64,000 bases of DNA, taken from positions 14,079,827-14,143,826 of the forward strand of contig CM028928.1 of the NCBI GenBank assembly GCA_016801845.1, given 5' to 3'. Shown one piece after another: positions 13,312-28,176 of the stretch. Within the stretch, counting starts at the first letter, position 1. Every line of letters starts with the position of its first letter. The translations under genes and the position numbers were made by a program. A model generated the notes under the pieces. That model saw nothing but the letters and a program-made list of their open reading frames with translations, had not been told where the DNA came from and ran no database searches. This DNA comes from Polydactylus sextarius (lineage: Eukaryota > Chordata > Actinopteri > Polynemidae).

Positions 13312-13548
13312 ATGGATAGAAGGAAAGTTTGCGTACTGATGGTGATTTTGGCTATAGCTCACCTCAGCTCTCCAGGGTATGGGCTCAGAGCCGTGCGAAG
13401 GACTACAGGGGGGCGGAAGGGGTCCACCGGACTGACAGGGGAAGACGCCAATGGAGTGCCACTCAGGCGCTCCAAACGAGGTTGGATGTGGAACCAGTTC
13501 TTTTTGTTGGAGGAGTACACCGGAACAGACATGCAGTATGTCGGAAAG
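13312..13548 (+). CDS. cdh6: cdh6 coding exon 1: signal peptide, propeptide, EC1 arm
   Basis: Encodes residues 1-79. The chosen ATG sits in GTGGCCATGG, a near-ideal Kozak context; in-frame codons upstream have no ATG. The hydrophobic core VCVLMVILAIAHL is the signal peptide. The basic stretch LRRSKR is cut to free GWMWNQFF, whose two tryptophans swap between partners in type II adhesion. The exon ends YVGK in phase 0 with donor GTAGGT at 13549. Confidence 0.93.
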
Positions 13549-16500
13549 GTAGGTTTTTTTTTTTCAGTTCCTTTATCAGCACCATAGACAGCTGGGGATC
13601 ATGAAAACCTGATAATGACAGATATCTCAGTCTCAGACCAGAACTTGATCCTGAACCAAAGTTACACATGATTATTACACATTACATTATAACTAGTATG
13701 CCACTCAGTATAGAAAGCGTACACGTCTGCACAGACCAAACGATTCCACACATATCAGCCTGGTCCATATCCTTATTTGATTCTGAGCCAAGTTGGACAA
13801 ACTCACAAATCTCATCCCATCCATCTAAGTTTGGTGCAGCTCGGTTCACTAGTTTTTGCATAAGCCTGCTGACACAAACAAACAAACAGACACAGGTGCA
13901 AACATAACCTTCTTGGCGGAGGTAAATATCTAGATCAGTCAGCCTATTTTTATGTCCAGGCAGCAGTTTAAGTCTAAACACAGACTGCTGTCTGTATAGG
14001 CCTCACAGATGAGTTTGCAGTGTATTTCACACTCATTTTGAACTTTCACAGATATCTCAGTTTACAACTAAACCAGGATATTGAATCTTAACATGTGATC
14101 ACTGAATATTAAGAGCAAATTAAACATAAAAGACTACCTCATCAGTTAGTATTAAATGCCTGGTCAAATTTGTAAACTTGTTAACTTATTCTTATCAGAT
14201 AATTCCTGACTGGAATTAAAATGTCGGGCTTATAATATTTTATTTATGCAGTTCCTGCAAAGCTGTTTATGTGGAGGCACCGTTTGAGAGCTTTAGCCGT
14301 CTGTTATCAAATAAAACTGTAAGAGAACGAACAAATGTTCAGATGCTACATACTTCCACTAGTAGAAATGTTTCTTTTTATATCCTGGATGGGAAACTGT
14401 CACTTTTTTCTGATCCATCTAAACCCTCAGTTTTCAGAGGGGGGCTAAGGTCTCTTGAAGGAGCTTATCCTAGCTGCTTCAGAACTTAAAAACTTTCCCT
14501 TTTTCAATTTCAACAGCAGTTTGTTCAAAATAAAAGAAGGAAGTATACTCTGTAGTTGGTGTGAGGAGCCATAACCGCCCACTAAAGCTGAGCAGAAAAA
14601 GAAAAGAGCATCAGTCTCTTAACTTCATCATTAGACAGCTGAGGGTGACTGGCTACACTGGTAAACTGACAAGTGGCCTCTACGAAGTGGAGATACCACA
14701 CTGAGGTTGACAACATGAAGCAACAACTTCCATTCCACAAATTGTATCTTCAAACTCAGAAAACTGTCTTTGGCCTCTGGCCTTCATTATTGTTTATTTA
14801 TTATTTGTCTAGTATTTTTTAAGTTTCTATAATATCACTGTCGATACAATACAACATGGGCATGAATTATTCACATGCCGACATTTGAAAATTGCTGTTT
14901 TTGTTTTTTTGTTCATTTAAAAATGTTTCATTATGTACTGTCTTTTTAATACATATTTCATATTTATCAAGAGAGACTTTTGCTATGTTTTCATCCAGAC
15001 GTCATGTTATTTACACATAACAAAAAAGTCCCGATTTTCGAAAGTTATGTTCTTACGCAATACCTGTGGTGTTTTTTTTAAGCATATTGAGCATATTGGA
15101 TTTCTTGAAAACTTAGTCATCCACTACAAACATTTACAAATGATCTGCTTTTAATGAGATGCCTAAAAACAAATGACGTGCAATGTAAGTGAGTTATTCT
15201 ACTGTTGAGAGTATGACAATCATCCTATCATCTGATAGTAGACATGACATGAAACTCTGATTGCCTAATGCTCCTGTGTCGGACTCATCCATCCTCAGGC
15301 TCCGTTGGCTGCTGGCTTTCCAATATATTGTGCTTACTGTCAGCTCTGTAGCTGCCTGCACAATGTCCATTCCACTCACATCAAGCCATCCTAAAGTAGC
15401 TGTCTTTTGCCCTACGGTAAAATATGACTTCCTCCAAAGGTATTATTTGTTCAGCAAAATGAAAACACAGTGTCGACCCAGATAACATTGGGGGGTGTAC
15501 AAGAAGACGGGCCAAATAATGCTTGCTTTACATGCAGCGGAGCGGAAGTCAAGATATCAGTCTCCTCTTCCAACGTACTGTAATTGAGGAGATTGTGAAG
15601 CGTCGTGGCAAGGTCAGGACGACTGAGGAGGAAGAAAGGCTGTTTTGTGTAAGGAGTTGAATGGGGCTTGTGCTTTGCATTCCTATCATGTGTCCACGGA
15701 GGATAGAGTCATCCAACCAAATGAGATTCTGCAACATACGTCCCCGTCGACTGAGGGCTGACTTTCAGCCCTGGTCTAAAAGGATTACATAGCTCGCCAC
15801 AATGTGAGGCGAGCACATACGGGAAAGGACAAAAAAGCTGGAAAGAACAAAATAAATAAAAAAATAAATAAATAAATAAAAATAGAAAAAAAAAAAAAAA
15901 AAAAACAACACAGAGCAAATGAAGATCAAAAGTAAGTACCAAGCATGATCAAACCACTTTGTCTGAGAGTGGTGATTGATGTGCCACTCGTCCTTTTAGC
16001 TTGTAAAAGGACTAATAGCAAAGTAGAATGGATTATCTGAGTGTGGTATACACTTAGAGAGCCAGAGGCCACAGCCTAAGAGCCCGTCTCCTGAAGACGC
16101 CATTAAGGCATCAACCTTCGAGTACCACACTTAATCATGACTCTAAGCGCTTGTTGTTTCCCTAAAGCACATGCAGCTGGGCGCTCTTCCTCATTGTCAG
16201 CGCACTAGCCAGTTAGTTGTCACATAGGATTGCAGTGCGTAGATCTTATCTGATTGCAATTACTGTTTGTTAATTGCAAGATAAAGTGCAAGTGATGAAT
16301 GAGGCCCTAAAGGGAATGAATGGCTTTTGAGTTGAACACATGGCTCAACATAGAGAACAAGTATCTGCATCTGTATCCTCAGGTGAAGGCCATATTTTTA
16401 CAATGTGAGGAAAAAAATACAAGAAACACAAAAGCGAAGGTTTTTGTCATTGTAAGTGACATCATGGCAACTAGAGAACACAGCAAGGAACAAAACCACT

Positions 16501-19500
16501 TTTGTTTGTGCTAAAAAAAAAGAATTGGAAATAACACAATGGTGTGTTATTATAAACAAGGGAACAGCTCTTGACATACAGTAAAGACAAAATGATGAAA
16601 CTGTGCTTGAATTGCAGCATCCTGTCTCTAGTTATTTGGTAAACTCAGTCTCTTCCAGGTGTTTTTTTTCTCTCTTTCTTTTACGACATCTTTATCGAGT
16701 TGTGAAGAGCTAACAAATGAAATTGCAATCTTTCCTGAACAAGTGTAACAAAAGCAGTAGGAACAGGAAGGAATTAAGAGAAGCGATCAAGAGGAGAGGG
16801 AAAAGGAGACTCTGGCAGTATCTCGTTGGGGAGCTGGTTGGCTGCTAATCTTGCTAATCTTGCTGTATTGGCCAATGATTTTTTTTTCCTGCACTGATTT
16901 CGTACACTGCCTCTCATTAGCAGGCAAGCTGCATACAGTCCTCGAAGGGCCGGCGCTGTCACTGGGGGAAGAGAATGTTTGTTTATTTCATTATTTCTTA
17001 CTTTACCAAAGGGCACATATCTACTGAAAATGGTTAATGGCCTGTGGTTGAGGAGTGTTTGTGCTGCACTATCATATCTCATAAAGTATTTACAGCCCCT
17101 GATAGGCCCCAGTGGTTCTGGGCCTGGTGGGTAGACTCCTCAACATAGTCCCTAGCAAGTGAGTAGTGTACTCTACATGTGAACAAACACACCAGCGTGC
17201 ACATGAACACACACTACTGCAAACACTTGCCTCCAGTAATGGGCTCCATATCAGAAGAAAGACAAAAAAAGCAGATGAACATAGACATAATATGCTCCCC
17301 AGTCCTGTACGAGTCAGCAGCTGAGGCGTCCTGGGGGGGGAAGACTCAAGCATCTTATAGCAACTGAGTGGAAAGGTGCAGGGTTTGTTTGTAGAGGTGG
17401 TGGTGATGCTGTGGGGGTTTGGTCTCTGTTCATGCTCCCCCATTACCAGCTGCTCACCTTGGCAGAAAGGCAAGGAGTTTGCAATATGGTGTAGACCAGG
17501 CTGTACCCGCGCCATGGCAACCCCTGCAGTCTCCAGCGGCGACCTGGAGCACACATTGGCAGTGTTTGTTGATTAGGCGATAAGTTCCCGCTTGCGCATT
17601 TGAGTGGGTGGGGGTGAGGGTGGCACTTCAATTATGCTCCTATCCTTCTCAGCGTGAGTGTGACGGAGGAAAGGGTGTGACGGGGTCATGCAGCGACGAG
17701 GTCTGACAAACATCTGTTTGACAACAATCCAGCAGTGAGACACCCCAGCGTTGTCACAACACCTTGCCATTGTCTGTGTTGTCACCTGTGTACTATAACG
17801 TCAGACACCTGTTGTTTCTGTTACGGTGAGATTAATTGATTTTCTATTATCAAATGTTCAGACATCTTTTCTCAACATTCTTTGTGGATGTAGGAGTGAA
17901 GCAGGTCTGTTGCCAGGAATTTAGACTGAGATCAGGAGTTCAAATCTACCCATGCAACCCCACCCTTTAATGAATTAATTTCTAAAAAAAAAAAAAAAAG
18001 GACCAAAAATGTAAAGTTACATTCTAATTACATTATCTTTGTTTGAATTATTCTTTTTATCTAGACTGGATACAATATCTCAATATTATCAAGTAACACA
18101 GAAATAATATTTCAACCTGTTTTCATTAGAAATGAAAACACACACACAAGGACAAATGATTAAAAAAGACAACAGTTCTAAAATTGGGCCTAAAAAGATA
18201 AAACAATTGTAATGTATGTGTAATTGTAGAGTGAAAATTCTCTGAAGCAGCACTGAGGACATGACCTCAGTGTCCTCATCTGCAGCCACAGCCCTGTAGC
18301 AAAGTACAAACTGAATCTGAAACTAAAAAAAAAAAAATGTCCATAATTAAACAGTAAAAAACAAAAGACATCAGAAGGCCACGAGAGAGAGAGCAATAGA
18401 TGTAAACTGACGTTTCCACCTTTGAGTCTCTGCAGCTCTGAACACATATCTCAACTTTACACATCAACAGGCATTTGATAAGCTATTTTTATGCACAGTC
18501 TGATGCTACCATCTGGCTACATAGAAGACAGCCAGGCCTCGACAGGCCAGGACACAAGGCCTTAAAGGCTAACTGGCTAATTGCCCTAAGCAGCCCATTT
18601 CCAGTGCCATCTTTTTGGCCTAACTTGAGTGAAGCACAAATGGCGGCCAGATCGAGCCTGCACTAACATTTGCTGCACTTGAAGCTGATTAATTTCACAA
18701 ACAAAGACGTCTCGCTTGCAAGTTCTCACGCACAGATGTCTGATGAGTACCACTTCACTTTTCAGCCCACTTCACACTGGAAGATGAAGCATGTAGGAAG
18801 AGAAATAAATATCCTCTACTGAGAGAAACAAAAATCCAGCCTATTTTGTGGCATCACTTAACAGAGAGGGCTAATTGAGTGGAAGGTTTTGAAATTTATA
18901 ACATGTCATCGATAGTGTAATGGTTCACATAAATGATTAATAGATTGCACTGCAGATAATTCACAGCAAAGCATGCGAGAATATTTCGACCTGTTTTGAG
19001 TTTAGTTCTACTTTCAAGTGTTCCCGGATAAGTTTCAAACATTAATCTTGAAAATGATTTAACCCACTCATTGAATAAACCTATTCCAATGGACATAACT
19101 TTTATACAAGTAAAAAACTTGTTTGAGTGCATGTCTGTGAGGCAGTCACAGTATTCACATCATACAAAGTGGACACCAGCTCCACCACATGTGCTTCTGC
19201 TATAAACATGGTCAACTGTGAGACAAGAGGGAATTGTAAGGCACATTTTAATCTATTTATCAACTTGTTAAAGGTACATTTGCATTTAAAAATTGATATC
19301 ATATTGCTCACACAAGTCAAAATATCATGAAAGATTTATAGCTTTTTCTTTTTGTCCCATGAATCAATAAATGAAATCATTGGTAATGATCAAATAAATC
19401 TATCTGATCGTACAAAAAACAAATACAAAACGAAATGAGGTGTTTGTGCTAAATTAACCTAACCAGCTTATGACTGCAGCCTTATATTTCCTAGACAGAC

Positions 19501-22500
19501 ATGAGACTGATATCAATCTACTCGTTTTTCTCTCAGCAAGATAGCAAATAAGTGTATTTTCCTAAATGTCAGACTGCTCTTCTGAAAATGAATGATTGTA
19601 AAACAGTGTGTGTGATAATATGGTGATTTCTTTTTTATGATGTTCTTCTTGTTTCTTAAAAAGACCAAACGTCCCATTATTAATGGAAATAGTGTCATGC
19701 TCCCTGCCTTTTTTATGGTTTGATACCATAGGAGGTTAGAGGAGAAAAGTCTAGCTATCGATGTGCCCGGGCTTCTTGGTGACCATACTGAATGCACATG
19801 TGGCTTTCTTTTCTCACCCCATGACAGTTTAATTGTATTTTCGATATAAATTGATCACAGGGCCATTGTGAATGCACGTTGGGCTGCCACATTGATTTCA
19901 GGGAGAGATTTTTTTTTCACCTCTTAATTTGAGTAGAAAGGCGGCAGTAAATTCTCCTCACCAGCAAGGTGGGCAACTGGGAGGGATGGGGTCACTGCAG
20001 CAGTCGCTGGAGTTCAATACTCTGAGCTGCCTTGTAATATCCTTCAAGGGAGTGAGGAGGAACACTTCAGAACCACAAGACCTCTCTGTTTCCATAGAAA
20101 TGACAGTCGACACAGCGTATGTCACACTGTCTATCTCACATCGAAAGGAGAGGACTCAAGAGTTATTAACTGAATTGTTGTGCCGGCAGAGAAAGGCAGC
20201 TTGATAGACAATCATAGAAAAGGACATTGCAGCTATAACAGCAGGAGAAAGATAATAATATTGAAGTGGATTGTTTTCAGCCAACTGATTCTCTGTTTGG
20301 AAGCATGTACTGTAAAGCAGAACAGAAAACAAATAAAATTCTGCAGGATGTTCCCCTGGCCTGGTTAGGCAGGGAGAATAAGAAAAGGAAAAAAAAAACA
20401 AAAAAAACAAAACAAGAGTTGCTTTGACCAGAATACGAGTGGGTGAATGAAACAGTGCTCCACTCGAGATCCTAATCCGAAGATGCTGAAATTCTGCAAC
20501 ACACTCGACTGGCTCTGTTAGAAAGAGAAAGGAATGAAAACAGTCATTTTTAACAGCATTCAAGGCGGTGAACAAAATAGTGTTAAAGATGCTAATCCAC
20601 AAAGCTGTTCATCTCACATGTGCCAGTTTTGCCCTGATAAAACAGCATGAATTAGTAAAGCTTCCGAGCACCTGGGATGAAAAGCTTTTTAATATATGAT
20701 GAGAGGGGAGATTTTGCAGCGTGCTCCCACGTGACCCAGCTGCAACGCACAATATCCCCCCTCAGTCTGTCCACCAGCAGAGCCAAGATCGCTTGGCACA
20801 ACAGAACACAACTCAACACAACAACTCACGCTCAAAGTGAAATACACATTCAAACCGTCGACATCAAACATACCGACTCGCTTGAGTTAACAAGGCGTCA
20901 GTAACAACCCTCAGAATCACATCTCAGTGCCCACTCACCGGGGGAAACATTCACATGGCATTCGCCTCATTTTGTGCCTGACATGTTTGCCCATGTCTGC
21001 AAACATGTGCCCTCTTTTTGCCCTTTACATCTCCCCCACAATTATTACCATGTCCTTGGTTATTAAAGCAGGGAAAGGGACGTAGGCAGGGAAGCAGTGG
21101 GAGGGGAAATGGCTGGACAAGCTTTTGATGAGTTCTCGGACATAAATATGTTGGGGGGGATTTGGTGGAGGAATTAAAATGTCAGAGCATGCTAAGCTGC
21201 TGTTCGTGCAGACAAAAAAACACTAAACAGGAGATAGTGAGGAAGGAAGAAAATATTAATGAGAAGCTCCAACAGACAAAGTGGACTCTGGTGGTCCTCT
21301 GGCATGTTGGTCATGTTGCTGATCCATCAGGAATTGGCAGGCGGTAAACACGCTCACACTCATGCTGGTACTTCACAGACTTCGACCCACTGGCATTCTG
21401 TTTTACAGCACTGTGAAAATGCCACTGTGGCCCTGCGGTAAAAAAAACTGATGACAACCTGCGCGTTACAATATCAGAACATGCAACATTTTAAATGCTC
21501 AAGCTTTGTGTGTTTTCTTCTTGGCAGGAAGAGAGCTTCACAGTGATGAGGTGAAGCCATGAATGTGTATCGTCAATGACAGTTTACTAGAGATGATGTG
21601 AATCTGTTAAATAACACCCGGCGCACTTATCAAAGCTGTCAGTGTTACTTTGCCAAGTCCCAGATTGGTCACATCACTGATACATTCAGTATCAGAAATG
21701 CTCAAGTGGAACACTGTGATTTTCTCTTGAATTTTGATTTTTGTTTGGTACAAAGTGCTCATTTCTGGGATGAATTTTTGAACTCCGCTTGTCAACCAAA
21801 CAGTGTAGCCAACAAATTTTTAATACTGATTCATTCTCTGTTTGTTGTGAATACTTCTGCTCATGCGAACAGTTTTTTTTCCTGGGAAAAGGAGGTTTGA
21901 TTCACTGTTTTGCTATAAGACTTAGTGGAAATATAATAAAATGAAAACACCACAAACCATTGCTTTAAAGTGTTGAGTGCTGCACGAAGCCACATTATAA
22001 TTTTCTTTTCTTGTTTTCTTTATGATAACAGCTTCATTCAGATGGAGACCGAGGAGATGGAAGTGTGAGGTACGTTCTCACCGGTGAGGGAGCAGGCACC
22101 CTCTTCAAGATAGACGAGAACTCAGGGGACATCCACGCCACCAAGAGGCTGGACAGAGAGGAGAAGGCCTTCTACATCCTCCATGCCAAGGCTGTCAATC
22201 GCTTCACCAACGTGGCACTGGAGGGCGAGTCCGAGTTCATCATCAAGATCCACGACATAAATGACAACGAGCCTCGATTCACCAAGGACCCCTACATGGC
22301 CAGAGTCCCTGAAATGTCTGACATTGGTAAGTTCCTGCCCTGAATATTGTATTTCCACAAACTCTTCATGTTGTATGTATGATCCTCCATCAAAAGTCTG
22401 TGTGATACTTTTTTGTATTTGTGATATTATCATTCACTGATGTTCACTGACTGAAGTGGAGTCAAGTCACCATTTCTTTTCCAAATAACTGATTCTCAGC

Positions 22501-25500
22501 AAATTGTTAAACAAGTTATTTACTCAAGTTTCAGTTTTAATGTATTCCTAGTTGACTGTTGTAAGGATCACTGATGGAACAGTGGTTATTATAACTACAC
22601 AGAACATCAATTTGATTCAACTTCTTCATCAGAGGAGACTCCATTTATCTGCTGAGGATAGGTCTTCCTAATGGCATGTCCATTAGATTTTTTTTAATTT
22701 CAGATTTTACTTCAAAATATTAAAAAAAAAAAAAAAAAAAAAAAACATTAGTACTGTCCAACCTGTTGCCCATACCTGGTGTTAAATGAATGGCCAGCTT
22801 TTTCTATCCAGATAGTGTAACATATTATAATACTTATGCATTTTTACTTGTACTACTTTGCTTATTTGATTTGTTGCAACCTTTTAACTTTTTTGTTAAA
22901 ATGTGTTAAATGCTTTGAAGCTTTTCAATTACTTTCCTTGGCTTACTTTTTAGATCTATTAGCTGACACTGGTTATTTACCAATCTGCCCAGCTCTCTAC
23001 AGGTTCTCCACAACTCAGTTTTCTACTTTGGGACAATGTTCTTCTTGTTTTAGGTTGGACTGTGGTTCATTTTAAACATTGTTAAAACTGGCACTGGTAG
23101 CATCAGTCTCTAGGGTTGCCGACCTAAAGGTTGCTCTTAAATTAATATTGATAACTTGCATATTCAAAACCTAAGCGCATATAACCGTAACCCTAACAAA
23201 CCCCAAAGCAGTAGTAGTGGATGGAAAAACAAGAAGATAAATCAAAATGATAGTAATAATGATAATAATAACAATAATAATATTAGTAAGAAAAAGAACA
23301 AAAATAAAAAAAATATATAAATAAAGAAATAATAATAAAATAAGTAATAATTGTTCCTAGGTTTTTAAAGTGTGTACAGCCGGTAAAGAAAACTGTATTA
23401 AGCATGTATTGATCATCAAACACAGGATAATTAAGTGTTTACACAAATTAAGGTGTGCACATCTGTGCACGAGGAGCTGCATCAAAAGGTTCAGACAAGA
23501 TAGAGATGCTAGTCCTACTGGATCAATGGGACTTTATCAATCATAATAACGATGCCGACTCAACAAAGAGAGCCCGACTAATTAAATCAGAAAGATTGGG
23601 AGCTATTTTATGACCAGAGAATAAACAGGTAAAGCATCTCTGTGATGGTTACAGTGCTGACACAAATAATCTTTTAAATACAGTATTGTATCTTATTAAA
23701 ACAGTATTTAATTTAATTACCAGCATTGTCAGCTGTGTCTTTACAGCGAATAATTGCGGATTCTATTTCTGGAGTGCCAGTTTCTGAGACAGCACCATTT
23801 GCTGTTTTCACATTATCATTTGTTCTTGTCATTCAGCACCAAATTAAACTTTAATTTGCTGTGCACTTTGGCTCTAGCTCCTTGTCTGAAAGTACATACT
23901 GGCCTCATGAATATAGATAAACAATATAAAAAGGCTCCTAATCAATACTTGCATGAAAACATGGAGTGAACTCTCTGTTCTGTTCTGTTCTGCTGCTGCT
24001 GCAGTGCTTCAGGGACTGAGGGACATTGGTCTTGCAGCCCGGACATGTGACAGAGTTGTCACTTGGTTCAGCAACCCCAAGAGAGAGGCCGGCACTTATC
24101 TAAGGGCAGCACGGGTGCCCATGGCAACAACCGAGGTGTGATGTCACCGCTTGGCAGAGCATGTGTTCACGAGTGACTGCGTTGATACACTGGCCCTTTA
24201 AATGTGACATACACGTTGAGTTTTATTATAGTCCCACGGCTCTGACATTTCTTCTCTCAGACTCCCAGTCAGAGGCGACTTTGATGCGCCTTTGACAACT
24301 GACTGATTACAGTCAAGGTAATTTACTTTACTGGCACAAAAAAAAATGTGATTATTCCTGACTTGTTTGTCAGAAAAAAATCTTTTCTCCAAAGCTTAAA
24401 GTCTACGATGAGATGGCTGATGTGGATCAGTGATATTTTCTAAAAGCCACCATGTCAGAAAAGCCTCTTTGAGTCTAATTCCCTAGTTAAAGGTATTAGT
24501 GATCAAGGTTCGGTGAACTTGCTCAGGAATCCTCCCAAACTGTCACTTACACCAAATCAGACAGCCTTGGTCTTTTCTCTCTGCTTTTGGTCCCACAATG
24601 TTTCTTTTCCTATGAACCTTTACCCATACAAATGACATTGATTTTAAAGAAAGTAAACCCTCCTCTCACCCTCACAGATCTCAACTGACATCAAATTGGA
24701 GAAGTTTCATGAGGTCATTATCTCATTGTATTGCACAATTCTATATTTATACCACTTTGCCATTAAATATTTCTACTCAATTAATTTTCTTCTGAATGTA
24801 ATGAGGCAACACTTGGCCCTGCAAGGCGCCATTTGGGAGGTAGAACTTGGCTAAACACTTCCCTTTGTTCTACTGAAATGGGGCTTCAGCCTCTCTGGAA
24901 GGGAAAATGGATCACAGTCGTTCTCCTGCTATCAGATATTTGGCTTCTTAGACACACCAGATATGTGGATACACTAATAGGCTTCTTGGGGTTTGCAAGG
25001 GGCTGGTATCAGCGCTGCTTGTATGCTTAGAGAGATATTCTTAGAAAAATACATTAGGACTTATCGATTACCTGCGAAAATCAATCATGTATAAGGGTAT
25101 AAGTGGCCAAGGAATAAAGATTGCTTTGAGTAATGCAAAGGGACAGAAATGATCAGTCACATTCTGCATGAGCATGATTAGTAGAGGATCCGACACCTCA
25201 TCAGAAGGTGCATCAGCTTAACCAATTATCCAGCAGGCAATTTTCAGCAGTATTGAAGAGTTGATCTAAATTATTATCATGAATCTTCTTACCCCAGGCA
25301 CCTCAGTAATTCAGGTGACAGCCACAGACGCAGATGACGCCACATACGGGAACAGCGCCAAGGTGGTGTACAGCATCCTGGAGGGCCAGCCATACTTCTC
25401 TGTGGACCCAGAGACTGGTGAGTGTCAAACTAAATGCGAATACCCATCTAGGGATACTATTAATGTAGACAACACAGTTATTTGTGGTATGCTTTTTTCC

Positions 25501-28131
25501 CCCTAACTCTGTTTTACTTATTCAAACTGTGTTCAAGTTGAAGTTTATGGCCAAAAAAAATATACTCCTACTACTCCTTGGTCAGACAATTAAGTGTGTC
25601 ATAATTGTATCTAAAATGTGTGAAAATCTGCTATTCAATTCAGAATATTTCAACATTTCAAGTTTTCTGAAAATCAGTAAAAATGAGATGACTTAAAGTG
25701 ATGGAAAGGGGTAATAGATTTAAGTGAACTGGGCAGATTATTCATGTCTGAGCTGTAAGACACATCGCCCAGAAATTGCCCTAGAAATTCTAGGAAAGAA
25801 AAAAGGATTCTCTGTATGCCTTGCAATGTATGATATGCATCATATGACATGAAATATGCAAATGATATGCAATTGATTTATGCAATAATGATAGTTAAAA
25901 GAATTAATTTAAAGATAAATTGCTTCCAGGGAAAGCATCTTCTAAATTTAGGTGTTTCATCAACTGAATAATGGGATCTAAAGGGGCATCGCAAAACAAT
26001 TCTACAAAGTGTATTGTAAACCACACTGAGAAGGCATGGGTTTGTTTCTGATGAGTTCTGATAGATCTAAGCATTATCTATAATTGGTAATATCAGCTGT
26101 GGAATCATTCTTTTCCTGACCTGTTGGGTGAAACAATTAACAGAACGAAATAGTGTTTTCAGGCTGTAATTTATTGTCTTTATTATTGAATTAATATGGG
26201 GTTTAAAAGACAGTTGCGATTAAAGCCAAAGACCAAAGTATTTAAATTATTTTTCTTCCTAAGGATATGTCTCATCTCAGAAATTAATTGACCAATTATG
26301 GGCGTGATGCAAAAGGTCAGATATGGTGCTAAAAAAAAAAAAAATACTACAACTTTAGACTTTTTTCAGGGAAACACCGATGTGTAAATTTTGGCCGATA
26401 TCAATATCCGATATAAATATCTGCAGTCACTGTAATACCGATATTTGCAGATACCGATGTATGTAGATTTTTTTTTCAGTAGTGTCTCAGATTTGGAAAA
26501 ACACCACTTTAAATTTGAAAAATATAACATGTCTATTTATAGAAAGGGTCACTGTAAACGACTTAACAGTTTGTGGTCTCAGTATGAAAGTCAGCAACTT
26601 CTATAACAGTTTGCTTTAACTGTAGAGTGGCTTGACACAGCACTGTAGGCTGTTAAATAAATCACAGCATGTGGACAGAGATTTCTGTGGTCTTCTTCTT
26701 TGTTTCTCTCGCTGGTCACATGTGAGCTATACTGCATAACACTGCCCCAACGATTTCTGGTGGTATTACTCCGTTTGCTGCATACTGCTACACATCAGTA
26801 AGCTCTCTAAGCTCCATATGCATATCCTGTGTAGAGCATAAATGGGCCACAACTAAATATAGTGGCTAAAGTCGGCGAATTTGTTGACATCAGACCGATG
26901 CAAATAAGTTAAAAAAAAAAGTCACATATCGGCCAATATATATCGGTAGGCTGATATATCGTGCATCACTACTTTTTATATATGAAAATTTGTTAAAAGA
27001 AAGTCATTGTGAACTGTATCAAAATTGGCCTGAAATATACCATGGATTTATGAAATGTTAGGCATGGAAGTATATTGCAGTATCATCTGCATATAATTGA
27101 ATGTATTGAGTGGAGACATTAGGGTCATTTTTTTTTTGCTGTCACTACATCTGCAATATTGAGTTTTACAGCTGTTTAGTTAGCAAAGTAGCAGAAACAT
27201 TTTAGGTTTAACATCACACTCCATTTTTTTTTACTGAAGTTAGTATGGTAATTAGCTAACCCTGGCCCAACTCATCACTTTTCCAAGAGGTAGTAGCACT
27301 ACTTAAAGGGCAAATTATAACCTCTTGTCTCAATAAAGCATTGGTTGACGTTCTTGGCAAGTGACCACCATGACCACCAGCTCACAACAAGCATAGAATA
27401 TAATAGAATATATTTGTCCACCAAGGGGAAAATGTATCTGTTTTACAGCATAAAAAATCATGAAAATAGATTAACAGAAAAACAGTGCAAATCTTCAGAG
27501 ATGAGGAGGCTTGTGGATGGGATGTTTGCAGCTGGGACATTACACAGGTAGCTAGCATCAGCCGACAGCGAGTTATTGCGAATAAGAAAACACATAAAGT
27601 AGCAGAGAAATCTTATATAGTACTCTAGTAGAGCTGTATGTAACTGCATGTAACCTGCAGTCCAGTAACATTGTCTGGTGATGGCTGATCTGGGAAACAT
27701 AACAAATCACTAAGAGCAGCAGAAATAGAAGTACACTGAGCTTTATTGGGAAAGCAGGTAAAAAGAATTTATAAAAAAAAAATATGTGGGAATTTTTTTT
27801 GCTTTGACCAAACTAAAAATAACAACACATCTACCTCTGCTTATAGGTTGATGGGCAAGGGCTATTTGTAGTTGAGTGAGATTGGCAAATCACAACCCTA
27901 AAATCTATCCGCTTGCTAGTTTTAATCATTAATGTGCGCTTTGGAACACATCCTGCATGTGCCTTTTTTTGCTTAAACAAAAGGGAAACGACAAAAAAGC
28001 CATTTGCAGATTAGCAGAGGGATTAACAGTAATATGGTTTATCCCACATGTGGTATGTAAGCTGACATCCCCTCTTACACAAAGACATGCCTGGACATCA
28101 CATTATAAGCAGGATTTGTTTCCCCACTCCT

Positions 28132-28176
<45 letters not shown>

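Larger units (their letters stand above)
13549..22031 (+). other. cdh6 intron after coding exon 1 (8.5 kb)
   Basis: GT-AG intron. It holds a probable retroposon tail at about 13790-13926, an A-rich tract at 15849-15905 and a poly(A) run near 17985-17999. The unique segments at about 16020-16320 and 18480-18760 look enhancer-like in composition. Short frames around 15194-15737 did not match any protein family I know. Confidence 0.8.
22327..25297 (+). other. cdh6 intron (3.0 kb)
   Basis: Noncoding. It contains a 24-base poly(A) run at 22722-22745 and an AT-rich, AAT-like low-complexity zone at about 23246-23352. I see nothing else. Confidence 0.85.

Noticed and set aside
15194..15737. Possible transposase remnant in cdh6 intron
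   Set aside because: Two short minus-strand frames look vaguely protein-like, but I could find no known transposase motif and no terminal repeats.
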